Assembly: GCF_000372725.1 (NCBI RefSeq)
Contig: NW_005200250.1
Location: 217,007-281,006 of the forward strand
Reading direction: 5' to 3'
From: Emiliania huxleyi CCMP1516
Taxonomy: Eukaryota > Haptophyta > Isochrysidales > Noelaerhabdaceae
Length of the DNA: 64,000 bases
A program made the position numbers and the translations under genes. Positions 1-10,908 of this stretch are shown one piece after another. Position 1 is the stretch's first letter. Each line of letters opens with the position of its first letter. The notes beneath the pieces are model-generated. The model made no database searches. It worked only from the letters and a program-made list of their open reading frames with translations, and was not told the DNA's origin.

Positions 1-750
1 ACCGCAAGCGGCACGCTCAACGGCTCGCTCAGGCCCCGCGCGGCCTCTGCGACGCACGCCCACGAGGCGCCAGCTGCACCTCCGAAGACGGGTCCGCATT
101 CCGGCCCGGCGGCGCCGCCTGACGAGCGGCAGGAGACTCGCTCCCACCTGCCCACGATTGCCGCCTCGCCGCTCTCTACATTCACCGCGGCCGTGTCGCC
201 GGCGCTGTCGGCGCTCCCGCCGCCACTGACCATCCCACCGGCCCGCAGCCTCGAGCCAGGGGAGGCTGCGTTCGGGCCTTCTCCTCCCGGGGATCAGGTG
301 GCCGCCCCGACCACAATCGTGGTCTCGATCCCTGGGGCGGCCTCCACGGGCGCCGGCCGAGAGGCAGCCGAGAACGCCGCGGATGTCCACGCGAGGGCGA
401 GGTGGCCGCCCCCCGCCAGCCTCGAGGAGATGCTCGCAGAGCAGCCGCCGTCCAACTCGTCCAGCTCGTCCAGCTCGTCTGGCGGAGTCGAGACCGCCGT
501 CGGGGAGCTCCTCCCGCCGGAGAGCTCCGACGAGGCCGACCGACCGCTCCACTCCGGCCACGACGAGGCGAAGCAGGACGGCGAGCGGCCCACGTCCTAC
601 GTACCAAAGCGCGAGCGGTCTGGCCACGCCATGTTTGTGCCAGCGCAGCAGCGCCGCACCACTGGAACGCCGCGCACCACCGCACAGCAGCAGCAGCAGC
701 AGCGGCAACAACAGAAACAGCCTTCGGTGCTGTCTTTGCCGCCATCACAG

Positions 751-781
<31 letters not shown>

Positions 782-2266
782 CCTCGCCTAGCTGTGAGCA
801 CCCTCTCGAGCGGCGCGGCTCGGCGCCTATCACTGCCATCTTCGGCGGCAGCCGTCTACCGTCAGCAAGCAAGACAGAGAGCTTGCCGGGCGTGTCGTAC
901 CCAAGTCAGTTGCTCGCCGCCGCATTTGGGCGCGCCGACGGCGGCGCCGATCGCTCGCTTGGCATGCCCAGAGGTGGGGCTGCCCCGCACTCGACCTCCT
1001 CGCCCGGCCTCTTGCTCCTGACTACCCGCTCGCTTGCCCCCTGGCCCAGGTGTCAGCTGCCAGCAGCTCGACGGGACGCGCGGCGCGCGCTCGGGCGACG
1101 ATCTTTGGAGGACCGCACGGCCGTCGCGGCCAGAGGGGCAGGCGGAGGCGGGCGCTGCAGACACGCGAACTGACGCAGCGGCGAGCTTTGACGAGGGCGG
1201 CGAGCTGGGCGCAGCGGTAGTAGCGGCTGGGGCGGTTGCGCCTGACCCGCCGCCGCCTTCGGCCGTCCTCGCGCCTCTTCTCCATCTGAGCCGCACCGCA
1301 GAGGCGGACGCGGCGCTGCTCGTGGCGTCTGGTTCATGGCGCGTCTACGGCGAGGACGAGGTGCTGTGCGAGCAAGGCGAGGTGAGCGAGGCGCTCTTCC
1401 TCGTCGCCCCCGGCCACGGGTCGGTGCTCGTGGAGGTGGAGGTTGGCCATGTCGCGGGCGCCATCCCTTCGCTCCTGACGGGGCAGCACGGAGGGCTAGT
1501 GGGAGCCGCTTCCCTGCTTACCCGAGCGCCTTGCTCCTACACCGTCTGCGCCGATGAGCGCTCCTGGGTCCTCGCCATCGACCGCACCGCGATCCGCCAC
1601 CTCTCCACGCAGCACCCACACTTGCTGATCCGGCTGCAGCAGATGGCGCTGCTGCAGGAGCCGCTCAACACGCGCCGGTTGCGCGTCATGTCGCGGCTCT
1701 GGCTCGCCGGCGGCTGGTCGGGCGCCAACTTCGACCAGGTGACGGTGCGGGCGGCACAGGCCAGCAGCCGCTCGACGAGGGAGCGCGCGTGCAGCAAGGA
1801 GAAGCCCCGATCGGACCCGCTTGCTGGATTGCCAGCCGCGGAGTTCGGGCCGGGCACGCGCAGTGCGGCCGCAGACCCCGCGATCTGCGACGAGGCCGGC
1901 GGCGCAGACTCCGTGTTTGGTACGCTGTGGTCGGTCGCCCCCGGCGAGGACCAGCCTTCGATAAGCGACGCGCTGCAGGAGCACGCCCAGATGCTGCGCC
2001 GTTTCGCCGTCGACATCACGGGGCGGCAGAGCTCGATCTCAGACATGGCGGCGCGGTGGGGCAGGGTGCTCGAGCAGCTACATGCCGAGCATCCGGGCGC
2101 GGAGTCGGAGGCGCTCGAGGCGCACCGCTACGTCGTGTCGGCCCCTCCTGCACGCAGGTTCTCGTCGGCTCCATCCGACTGCGCCTCGCCGAGCTGGTAC
2201 CAGCAGCCCACGCGGCGGCAGGCGGATGGGGAGGGGTCGCCGAAGCCTCCACATATGCTCCCGTGA
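1..2266 (+). CDS. Cyclic-nucleotide-binding-fold protein, 5' end outside window
   Basis: The reading frame is open from the first base, so the gene starts to the left. Frame 1 runs to 973 and an intron 974-1049 (GT...AG, phase 1) joins it to frame 2, which ends at 2266. The first exon is low-complexity: Ser, Pro and Gln runs (polyQ near 687-780). Exon 2 carries one cyclic-nucleotide-binding beta-roll at about 1300-1660 (GSWRVYGEDEVLCEQGE ... VGAASLLTRAPCSYTV). The phosphate-binding cassette normally has a Glu and an Arg (GELAL...RAATV); here both are replaced, so nucleotide binding is doubtful. A hydrophilic tail follows. It could be the regulatory end of a kinase, channel or exchange factor; no second domain is visible. 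The fold call is fairly sure, the function is not. Confidence 0.6.
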
Positions 2267-2768
2267 TTCAATTATTCTGCGCGGAACTACAGTCAAATAT
2301 TCTGCACGTCATGTGCCGGTTACGTGTGTGCAATGTCGGCAGAGCCGTGTCCTCTGGCTGCTCCTCTCACCTCTGCGCACGTGTGGCTCACATATCCGAC
2401 AATAGAAATAGCGTGCGCGCGGGGCCGAATGCGGGGAAGACAAAGGCTGAGGCAAAGGAGATGGAGGTGATGCAGCACCAGCAGATGCTGATGCTAATGG
2501 TAATGCTGAGGATGAAGATTTTACAGAGCGTGTGCGAGCAGAGGAGGCAGCAAAGGAGGCAGCAGCTGAAGCTGCCGCAGCTTCCGAGTGCGGATATGAC
2601 TGATCTGTGTGGATTTCTCTGGTCGCGCCGTTGTGGGGTGACGGTCGGTGAGCGACGTTGCGCCCCCCCCAGTGGGAAACCGCCGGTTTCGGTGTCTGCT
2701 AAACCGTGCTTGGAGGGGGTATTTGTTATCTCGGTTTAGTGGCGGTTTAGTCAAGTTTAAGGTAACCC
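2267..2768. other. Intergenic stretch with a short acidic/Ala-rich coding relic
   Basis: There is no clear gene. Around 2478-2604 one plus frame reads as an Asp/Ala-rich then Glu/Ala-rich peptide ending in ASECGYD and a stop, which looks like the C-terminal relic of an otherwise lost coding sequence. From 2640 to 2800 there are short direct repeats (CTAAACCGTGCT twice, GGTAACCCG twice) with inverted CGGTTTAG motifs. Confidence 0.3.
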
Positions 2769-3044
2769 GTGCTAAACCGTGCTGGCCGTAAGGTAACCCG
2801 GCTGGCCGACGCGGAAGCTGCAGTGTTTCACGGCGGTAAGCCGCTCGAGCAGAGCCACTACAAGGTGCACGCAAAAGAGGTCACAAGTGGCGCGGAGTAC
2901 ATGGCCTTTTTCGCGGTGGACGCAGCGGTGAAGGCGCACGCGACGCCTTCATACGACTCGTTCTGGACCAATCAGACCTTCTGCCGCGAGGTGTGCCTCT
3001 TTCTCGTCAGCAACACGCCCAGCCCATACCTCGGGGGAGAATAG
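2769..3044 (+). CDS. Hypothetical exon, unknown protein
   Basis: The 91-codon open frame starts without ATG (GTG), so it is more likely an exon or relic than a whole gene. The peptide has normal composition, with aromatic and cysteine residues (SYDSFWTNQTFCREVCLF), unlike the Ala/Arg-rich shadows around it. I recognise no family. It lies 130 bp upstream of the adenylyl-cyclase-tail-like exon on the same strand and could belong to the same degenerate gene. Confidence 0.3.
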   Translation: MLNRAGRKVTRLADAEAAVFHGGKPLEQSHYKVHAKEVTSGAEYMAFFAVDAAVKAHATPSYDSFWTNQTFCREVCLFLVSNTPSPYLGGE

Positions 3045-3172
3045 CCGCCCTCACGCGCTGCCGCCCATCGAGCTCGGCGGGGCCTGATACGTGTCATTCT
3101 GTGCCGGCGCGTATCTTAGCCAAGATACGCGGCCACACGTGCAGACGCGTATAGCGGTACTCGCGCCCACAC

Positions 3173-3625
3173 GTGCAGCCGCCTACGCTTGCTGAGCTGT
3201 ACTTGATCTTGTGGGACGAGCAGCGTGCGGACGGCATCAGGCCGGGCGAATGTCTCCCGCCTGACGAGTACTCGTCCGTCAAGAGGGCCGCGGCGCTGGC
3301 GGTGTCGGCGCTCGTTCAGACAGGCGGCAAGTTCGCATGCGCGGCTCCCCGCGCAAAGGCCTTTGCGGCTTGGCTCAAGTGGCTGCTTGGCAGCACCGCG
3401 CGGGCCGAGGCTGAGTGGCATGAGTGTGCTGTCATGGCCAAGAAGCTAAACATGCCCTACGAGGAGGCACTGGCTGCGTTTTGCCTGGGCACCCACAAGC
3501 GCGAGCCCAAGGAGAGGGAGGCACACCTCACGCACGCGGCAGAACTCTTCACGTCGATGGGGGCATGGTGGTACGTCGAGCGGTGCGCTCATGAGCGGGC
3601 GAATCCTCTGCACGCTTTAAGCTGA
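3173..3625 (+). CDS. TPR-like tail similar to soluble adenylyl cyclase C-terminus (fragment)
   Basis: The 150-codon frame has no upstream ATG, suggesting a 3' exon or a remnant. Helical repeats are visible: a hydrophobic helix ending AFAAWLKWLLG, then helices around MAKKLNMPYEEALAAFCLG and HAAELFTSMGAWWYVERC. The pattern of MPYEEALA, LG.H and F..MGA..Y resembles the long C-terminal TPR region of ADCY10-type cyclases and AAA-type signalling ATPases. No cyclase or ATPase domain lies in the 3 kb upstream, so if the assignment is right this is a detached tail. The family assignment is from memory of the motif and moderately weak. Confidence 0.4.
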   Translation: MQPPTLAELYLILWDEQRADGIRPGECLPPDEYSSVKRAAALAVSALVQTGGKFACAAPRAKAFAAWLKWLLGSTARAEAEWHECAVMAKKLNMPYEEALAAFCLGTHKREPKEREAHLTHAAELFTSMGAWWYVERCAHERANPLHALS

Positions 3626-3829
3626 AGGTTAAAGCCCAAGCGCGCACCACCTGGTTCCCGGGGGGCCCGTGGTCCGTGGAGGTCGCGAGCGGGCAGAGTC
3701 CACAGAGAGAGGCCGGGGCGGGCCGAGCCCGGCGAGCGCGCGGCGGGCGGCGCGCCGGCATATGCAGTCCGCCCAGCGATGAGAAAAATATGATGAGATC
3801 GACGCACCCCCCAAACTGCTACTACACGC

Positions 3830-5330
3830 TCAAAACATCTCGTTTTGCTCGTTGGCCGCAGCCCGGTCGCGGTCCCGACCGCCACCCTTGGGCTTGTTGC
3901 CAAGGGCAAGCGACTCGCCCCGCGATTTTTTCGCTGCGCGCTCCTCCATCAGCTTCTCGATCTGCACCAGCTCGCGGTCCATCCGGGCCTCCGCCTTTTG
4001 CGCCTCCATCTTCTCCTTGTCGTGGCGGCCCCGCTTGCCGCCCTTGCCGCCCTTGCCGCCCGCGTCGGCGTCCGGCTCCTGCGTGATGAATACGCCAACC
4101 TCAGGGCGGGAAGACGGTGTTGTGCAGTGTATTCAGAGCACCGCGTGACTACGAGGGAGGCGAATACGGCTGAATACGGCTGAATACGGCTGAATAGAAT
4201 CCGTGTCCTCTCGAGCGCTGGTTGGGGAACAAGAACACGCAATTCCGCTTCTAGGGCCCGGCTCCTCCTCCTTTTTGCCACGCACGATGCCAGCCTCATC
4301 GTCCGAGTCGGGACCAAGCTCGTACCCGGTGACGTTGACCCGGCCCAGCGTGTCCGGAAAGTACTCGCCGTACGCGTCGTCGTCGCCCCCGCCGCTCATC
4401 GCCATCCCCTTCGGCTTAGCCTCTTTGCTCTTGCCCTTGCCCTTTTTCGGGTCCGACGCGTCGGCAGGGGCGGAGGCTGTCGATGCAGCGCACGCGGCGC
4501 GGCTGCGCGCCAAGACGCTCTCGAGCAGGGAGGACGCGCCGCCGCCCCCGGCCTCCTCCTCCTCCTCCTCCTCCAGCGGCAACGGCACGCCCGCGCCCAG
4601 CTCGCCTCCCGCCTCCTCCATCTGCTCCACCTCGTCCAAAAACGCTGACGACGGCGCCGCGAGCCGCCGCTCGCGCTCCGCCTCGACCGCCTGCCGCTTG
4701 TTGGGCTCGCACACGTAGTCTGAGCCGACGCCGTCGCCGAAGATGTCGTCCACGTCCTCGGCGCGCGCAGCCGGCGCGGGTGCAGGCGCCGCAAGCTTTT
4801 GCTGCTGCCGCTGCTGCTGCGATGGCGGCGCCTCCGCCTCCGCCTCCGGTCCCCAGCGCGAGGGCCTGCGCCCCGCGCCGCCCATGCTTGGCGCCTCCGC
4901 CGGCCGCAGCCCCATCAGGGGCGCCTCGGCCGGGCGCAGCCCCCCCTCCTCCGCCTTTGAGGGCAGCGGTAGGGGCGTCATCGAGAGCGATCCGGCGAGG
5001 TGGAGGCCGAGCGGGTCCTTCTCCTTCTTCGACTTGCGCGCGCGCTCGCCCGAGGGGCGGGCGCAGTACGCCAGCACCTTGGACAGCTTGGAGAGCAGCC
5101 CGGCCGACGTCGCCGCCTGCAGCACCTTCTCGCGCCTCCGCGGGATCGTCAGGTCATCCTCGGCGCGCACCAGGCTGTTTGGCGTGTCGGCGGCGAGCGC
5201 GTCGAGGGAGTAGACGTAGAGCAGCCGGCCGGAGGTGAGAGAGCGGTTCGGCCGCGCCGGCGGCGCCCCCGACAGCGACAGCTCCAGCACGGCCCGCGCC
5301 ATCTCGCTCTCCGGCGCTGCCGGCGGCTCA

Positions 5331-5362
<32 letters not shown>

Positions 5363-5977
5363 GGGCCGCGCGGCCTTTGCGCCGCCGCCGCCGGACGCCT
5401 TGCCGGCCGAGGGGAGCGTGCTGCCCGCCGCCCGTCCCGGTCTGCCGGCCGCCTCGCCGCCGCCGCCCGCTGCCGCCGCCGATGCGACGGCGAGCTCTGC
5501 GCGCCGCTTTTGGAGGAGCGCAAAGTCGAGGCCCTTGACGAGGTGGGTGTGCTCGATGTCGCCGCCGAGGAACTTGGACTGGTCGATGCTCAGGCGGTGC
5601 TGCTGCTGCGACAGGTCCTCCCGCGCGCCCACCTGCGCAAAGGTCGGCGCGACGGGCACCTCGGCCACCGGGTGCTCCGGCCTCCCCTCTGCCGCCGCGA
5701 GCAGCGGCTCGATGCCGGCGAGTGGCGGCGCCTCATCCTTGTGGCCCGACTTCGCGAGCTCCTTGCGGCGCAGCGATGCCCGGTCCACGTACTTGGACTC
5801 CTCCGCCAGCTTCTCCTGCCGCTTGGCCTGCAGCTCCATCCGCTTGTCATACGCCGCCTTGCGCGCAGCCGCCTTGGCCGCCTTGGCCGCTTTCGCCTCC
5901 TCGGAGTTGGCCGCCGACTTGGGCGCCGGCGTGGCGCCGCCCTCCTTGACCAGGTTCCGGAAGGCGGAGTTGTCCAT
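3830..5977 (-). CDS. RED/IK-like spliceosomal protein
   Basis: ATG at 5977 (MDNSAFRNLVKEG). RED is a component of the activated spliceosome that works with SMU1. The N-terminus carries the family's basic block (KAAYDKRMELQAKRQEKLAEE, YVDRASLRRKE) and the conserved stretch SKFLGGDIEHTHLVKGLDFA near residues 130-150. Acidic DDIFGDGVGSDYVCE and YGEYFPDTLGRVNVTGYEL follow. The last exon is 3830-4078: it starts after a CAG acceptor, reads EPDADAGGKGGKGG and then MDRELVQIEKLMEE, and ends ...NEQNEMF, matching the RED C-terminal helix. The donor lies near 4215-4275 and I could not place it on a GT; a GA or GC donor beside the GAGGAGCCG repeat would keep the frame. Long Ala and acidic linkers make it larger than a minimal RED. 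Family identity is good; exact splicing is uncertain. Confidence 0.75.
4161..4197 (+). repeat. Decamer tandem repeat (CTGAATACGG) inside the RED intron
   Basis: About 3.6 perfect copies of a 10-bp unit lie in the intron between the last two RED exons. On the RED strand they read CCGTATTCAG. Confidence 0.85.
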
Positions 5978-6061
5978 GCTTATAGGAGTGTCGACTGGGA
6001 CCCGCGCGCCGGGGTCTTAGTCGCGTCCACCGGCACCAACACGGAATAACGCGCGGGCGCC

Positions 6062-7090
6062 CAGCGAGGAAGAGGACCGCCGCAAGCGGCGTGGCGTGGA
6101 GCGGTTGAGCATCCCTCCGGGGGCCCCTCTGCGCCGGGGAGGCGTTGTTGGAGGCTAGGACGCAAGCGTCCGTCGCCCTTTTCAAACTCGGGGCCCACTC
6201 CGCTACGCTCCGACCGACCCGAATCAGGAGGGCAGCCTAAAAGTTTAAGGTGTTGCTGCGCAAAAGGGGTCGGACACAGGGCGCAGCTCATGCTAAGAGC
6301 TAGAAGGGGAGCTAGAGAGAACGACTACCCTGTCCCGTTATTGCGTACACCAACACCACAAAAGCTCTCTCTCTCCTGTCTCCTCACTCAGGAGGGGGGT
6401 CACAACTACCGAGTCTCTCGACTAGCTGCCACGTTGCCGACCGAGAGCGGATCTCCTCCTGCTCCGCAAGGAGGGTGGCCAAGGCTAAAGTCTTGCCGGA
6501 GCCGCCGGGCGTGTTGACGACTTGGAGAAGGTCGCCCTTGCACTTGTACTTGTAGAGATGCTCGAGGGGGTGCTTTGTGGGGCGGTGCGCAGCCAGGCCA
6601 GCAGTGAGGGGAGGCGCACCCTCACTCTCCTCGGTTGCAGAGCTCGTCGGAGGCTGCGGCACGACGGGAGGGTCGGGACAGCAGTCCTCGGGCGAGCCGA
6701 CGCGCATGTCCAACCAGCGCTGGGACTCGTTGTGACGGCAGACACCGGCTGCCTCTCCATTCGCTTCTGCAGCGTCCTTCTTTGCCCGTGCATGGGCTCG
6801 ATGCGATTCCGCAGCGTGTCGTCCCCAGCGGCGGTGTTGCGCCGATCAGCTTTCCGTAGCACGGATTTGGCGGGCGTTCTTGGCTTCAATTTTACGAATG
6901 TCTTGGCACCAGCTGAAGGCTTGCCCCCGTCCCACGGCCGAGATCACATGGTTTCTGCACGGTATTCGGATTTTGCTATTTGTTCGTGTGGGGGTATATT
7001 GCAGATTTGTCAATGGTACCGCGTCTGCGACGCGGGCGCCTTGCGGGCAGAGCCCTTAGCCACCCTTTATATCTTGCGCGGTCATAAGAA
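6062..7090 (-). mobile_element. Helitron-like dispersed repeat, copy U1
   Basis: On the minus strand the element runs from a conserved 5' end (ACCGCGCAAGATATAAAGGG, near 7085) to a conserved 3' block ending in hairpin GCCG-CTTG-CGGC and GGTCCT near 6062-6085. The same ends recur at 28-30.5 kb on the plus strand. The interior (6384-6713) encodes a peptide with a Walker-A-type loop, VNTPGGSGKTLALATLL, which resembles the start of a PIF1/helicase ATPase; the frame is otherwise degenerate. There are no terminal inverted repeats. A P-loop interior plus a 3' hairpin suggests a Helitron-like element, but a rep domain is not seen and the terminus is not a clean CTRR, so the class is an inference. Confidence 0.5.
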
Positions 7091-7096
7091 GTGGCC

Positions 7097-7235
7097 CCCA
7101 CCTGGGAATAGGACCGCCGCAAGCGGCGTGGCGTGGGGCGGTTGAGCATCCCTCCGGGGGACCCTCTGCGCCGGGGAGGCGTTGTTGGAGGCTAGGACGC
7201 AAGCGTCCGTCGCCTTTTTCAAACTCGGGGCCCAA
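7097..7235 (-). repeat. Isolated 3' block ('A unit') of the Helitron-like family
   Basis: About 139 bp nearly identical to 6073-6210, including the CTTG-loop hairpins and the CCCCGAGTTTGAAAAAGGCGA segment. It sits directly upstream (element sense) of copy U1, so U1 is preceded by the 3' end of another, otherwise missing copy. The same head-to-tail arrangement occurs at 28.7-28.9 kb. Confidence 0.75.
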
Positions 7236-8032
7236 TCAATTGAAAGTCTGCACTAGGGCAAAGTCCTGCGGGCAGCCAGACAGACACTATTCCTAGGTCA
7301 ATGGAGACGACCATGGCAACATCGCGTCCACGTTCGGAAAGAGCATCCCTCGGAGACACAGAGAGCTGACACGGTGACAGTGCTAAATGACGTTGCGTGT
7401 CACTGTATGGGTGGAACATACGCTCGTGTTTTTATGACGTGTATTTTGAATAGAGCATGAATATGGGAGATGCCCACTATTCATGCTCTATTCATTCCAT
7501 TCACACACGAGCTTGAGTACTATCATACTAATAAATATGTATGTACTACAAATTATTTAGATATACGTGTACGGAGACTGTAGACCCGTGAGAGGGGACC
7601 TGAATGCCAGGGACGGCCGACCGGAACGGAGCGGAAAATGGAATTCCGGAACGCGGAACGGAAGTTTAACCTTGGTAGTACACCGGTACACTGTAGCCGT
7701 GTGTGTGTTTAAGTTCTTAGGCACAAAACGGCTACGCCTAGGCGACCTGGCTGGCTGTAGCCGTTGTGCCGCCCCCATCAGCGCAGGGCTTCCCACGGCC
7801 GTTTCCTAGCGACTGGCCCTAGGTGGTAGGTAGAAAGGTGAAGAACAGCCAGGCTCGGACTGGACACCAACGCGGTATGGCCGGGGCGGCAAATCTTTTT
7901 TGGCTAGGTCGAGGGCGCTAGGTTAGTGGCGCCAGACTCGAGCGCCGGCGCGGAGGAACAGCGGGAACCACTGAGGCAGCTGACACAAGGGCAGGCCGCT
8001 TGCGTTGACGGGAGGGTGGGTGCCCCTGCGGC
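7236..8032. other. Intergenic, relatively AT-rich; no gene recognised
   Basis: Base composition drops in GC compared with flanking genes, especially 7430-7570. It holds a strong inverted repeat (listed separately). It is the only sizeable spacer upstream of the MFS gene and may carry its promoter; no TATA-type element can be asserted. Confidence 0.5.
7448..7493. repeat. 46-bp hairpin-forming inverted repeat
   Basis: Arms GAATAGAGCATGAATA and TATTCATGCTCTATTC are perfectly complementary over 16 bp, extended by TGGG/CCCA with one unpaired base, around a 5-nt loop. It could be a foldback element or a small-RNA precursor. Confidence 0.85.
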
Positions 8033-10437
8033 ATGCTCAACGCCGAGTGGCCATGGCACCGATTCGGCGTGACGGGCGTCTACTCCTCTGTGCTCATGAT
8101 GACGGGCCTCTCGATCAACGTGCTCGGCCCGGTCGGGCCTGTGCTCATGCGCCACCTCTCCGCCTCGCCGCACAGCATCGGCTCCATCTATTCGGCCGAG
8201 GGCCTCGGCAACTTTCTCGGCTCCCTCCTACTCGGCCCGGTGCTCAGCCGGTTGCGGCCGCACGCCGTCCTCGTCGGCGTGAGCGCCCTCGTCTTCCTCT
8301 GCCTCGGCGCGGTGCCGTCCTGCTCGGCGCTGCACCAAGTGGCGTCGCTCTACCTGCTCATCGGCCTCGCCTCGGGACTCGGCAACGCCACTGCCAACAC
8401 ATCCCTCACCTGGGCCTGGCATGGCGCCGCGCCGCAGCTCGCCGCCGCCTTCAACCTTGTCAACTCTTGCTTCCCGCTCGGAGGCGCGCCACTGCCGAGA
8501 CGCTTCCACCGCCGCACCGCCGCCCATCCGCTCGCCAGACGGCGACTAGAGCCTCGCTCCTCTCCCAGCCGCCCTCTCCCCTCCTCTGCTGCCAAGGGCG
8601 GAGGGCACATGGGAGGGCACCCTCCCGGCAGAGGCACCCTCCCGGCAGAGGCACCCTCCCGGCAGAGGCACCCTCCCGGCTCACCGCCTCGCCTCCTCCC
8701 TCCCGGCTCACCGCCTCTGCCGCCTCACCGCCTCGCCTCCTCCCTGCAGGCAGCGCCGCGCCTCTGGTCGTGCTCGCCTCCGAGCGGCGAGTCGGCAACT
8801 CGCTCGCCGCCTTCAGCGCGATCAGCGTCGCCGCACTCCTCCCCGCCGCCGGCTGCGCGCTGCTGCAGCCGCCGACGGCGCCCCCTCCGCCGCCCGAGGA
8901 GCGAGCAGAGGAGGAGAAGGAGGGCGCCGCCGACGGCTCGAGCCGCGCCGTCGGTGGGTCGACGGTGCTGGGGATCGACCTGGGCTCGCGCCGCGCGTAC
9001 GTGCGGTGCACCGTCCACGCGCCGCTGCTGCTGACGACCACTCTCTGCATCGGGGCAGAGATAGCGTACGCGGCTTGGGTGTACGCCTACGCCGCCCACC
9101 ACGCAGAGATGCGATCGGACGAGGCGAGAGGCAGCCGAGATGCAGCCGAGATGCAGCCGAGATGCAGCCGAGGTGCAGCCGAGGTGCAGCCGAGGTGCAG
9201 CCGAGGTGCAGCCGAGGTGCAGCCGAGGTGCGATCCGACGAGGTGGTCTCTCGTCGCTGCGCGGGTCGGAGAACGGACCGACTCACCTGCCCCTCCACCG
9301 CTCAGGCTGCGTATCTCTCCTCCCTCTATTGGTCCGCTTTCGTCGTCGGCCGGCTCAGCGCCACTCCGCTCGCCGCCTACTTCTCCCCGGGCTCCATCCT
9401 CGTCCCCTCCCTCGCCCTCGAGGCGCGACGTCTCCTCGACACCTCCTCGACACCTCCTAGACACCTCCTAGACACCACCAAGACACGTCCCAGACACCTC
9501 TAGATATCTCCTACCCCTCCTCCCTCGCCCTCGCCCTTCCTCCCTCGCCCTCGCCCTCCCTCCGACCCGGCTCCGGCCTCCCGCGTGCAGGTCCTCTCGC
9601 TGCTCGCTCTCGCCCTCCTCCCTCCCTCGTCCAACGTCATGCGCGCAGGCACGGTCGGCGCCGGCGTCGGCGTCTCGATGCTCTTCTCCAACATCCTCTC
9701 GCTGCTCGCCCGGTACCTCCTCACTCTGCCCGCGAGGACTCACCCGAACCCCAACCCCAACCCCCAACCCCCTCACCCCGTGGCCCCAGGTATGGCCTCC
9801 TCACCACCGCCATGACGGGCGCGCTCGGCGCCTTCGCCGCCATCGGACACATGACCGTCCCGTCGCTCGCCGGCGCTGCCATCGACAGGCACGGCTACGC
9901 CGCCCTCATGCCGCTGCTCTGCGCGCTCAACGGGGTCGGCCTCGCGCTCCTCACCGCCGTGGCGCGCCGCCGCACAGCTACGCTGCCCGCGCCGCCGCAC
10001 AGCCTCCACTTGCATGCCTCCGCCTGCAGGTCCTCCACTTGCGAGCCAACTTCCACGCCGACGAGGGGAGCGGAGGTGCCGTGCCGCAGGGAGGGCGGCG
10101 GCTCGGTGGCCGCAGCAAACGGGCGGAGGAGGCGCGCCGAGATGCAGCCGAGATGCAGCGAGATGCAGCCGAGATGCAGCGGGATGCAGCCGAGATGCAG
10201 CCGAGCCTTCCGGACCTCGGCTGGCTGAGACGTGGTCACCGGCCAGGCCCTGCTCGCCCGCAGGCGCGGAGAATCGCTTCGGAGTGGTCGCCGTCGCCTC
10301 GCGGGAACAGCGCGCTCGACGGCGGCTCCTCCTCGGGTGAGGATTGGGCCGAGGCGGGCCAGGGCGAGCGACAGCGGCTGCTCGGAGGCGCCTCGCGGCG
10401 CGGGAGTGCGCCCACAACGGGCACCGTCGTGGTATGA
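8033..10437 (+). CDS. Major facilitator superfamily transporter, multi-exon
   Basis: ATG at 8033. Exons: 8033-8483, 8750-9123, 9306-9401, 9591-9712, 9790-9961, then about 10030 to the stop at 10437 (last part uncertain). Conceptual splicing gives about 11-12 membrane segments: an N-terminal bundle (SINVLGPVGPVLMRHL, IYSAEGLGNFLGSLLLGPVL), a charged central loop (PPPPPEERAEEEKEG), then AAYLSSLYWSAFVVGRLS, the LSLLALALLPPSSN helix and GALGAFAAIGHMTVPSLAG. The NSL[YF]W..F..GR pattern at the second-half start resembles MFSD4-like transporters. Introns 1, 2 and 5 need GC donors, introns 3 and 4 use GT. Two introns are swollen by the same minisatellite. Substrate unknown. Confidence 0.7.
9135..9232 (+). 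repeat. Minisatellite (GCAGCCGAGRT)n in MFS intron 2
   Basis: About nine tandem 11-bp units, first GAGATGCAGCC and then GAGGTGCAGCC, within the intron between 9123 and 9306. Confidence 0.9.
9437..9500 (+). repeat. Minisatellite (GACACCTCCTM)n in MFS intron 3
   Basis: Tandem 11-bp units CGACACCTCCT/AGACACCTCCT with degenerate copies to 9500, followed by a pyrimidine tract. It lies inside the intron 9402-9590. Confidence 0.8.
10138..10205 (+). repeat. Minisatellite related to 9135-9232, near the MFS 3' end
   Basis: Five to six units of GAGATGCAGCC/GAGATGCAGCG, the same motif family as in intron 2, in a region that is either another intron or coding low complexity before the last exon. Confidence 0.85.
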
Positions 10438-10908
10438 CTACCGACGCCGCTCGAATGCGATGCGTCTCACGGCTCTGAACAATCGCCGTGTCAAAGAAGA
10501 TTGATGTGACGCCAGGAACCACGGATGATGGTGTGTACGTGTTGGAGAGAATGGGTCTGTGTGGTGGAGACACAGCGGCTGTATCAGTGTGAGCGCGGGG
10601 GTAAGTAACGAATCTCGATTGAGGAATTGTCGACAACACGAGCTCGTGTTGGGGCTCGCTTGATGGTACGTAGTGAGTTCTACACAGAATATCAGATACG
10701 CTTAAACACACGTACACGAGTAATTACATGGCACATGCACACACTGTCACACGCTGAGAGAGAATGCGTACCTCCACGGCGCGCGACACCCCCGCGCGAA
10801 AACGAGAGAGCTGCTCCGTGTCACACGCCCACCTAACTCTCTACTGTACGTCACCTGTACCTGTAGCGCGCAATAAATGAGCAGGGGCAGCTGCAGTAGT
10901 AAGTCTTA
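10438..10908. other. Convergent intergenic region, no gene seen
   Basis: Lies between the 3' ends of the MFS gene and the minus-strand repeat protein, so both 3' UTRs should fall here. AATAAA occurs at about 10871-10876 on the plus strand. Nothing else is recognisable. Confidence 0.5.
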
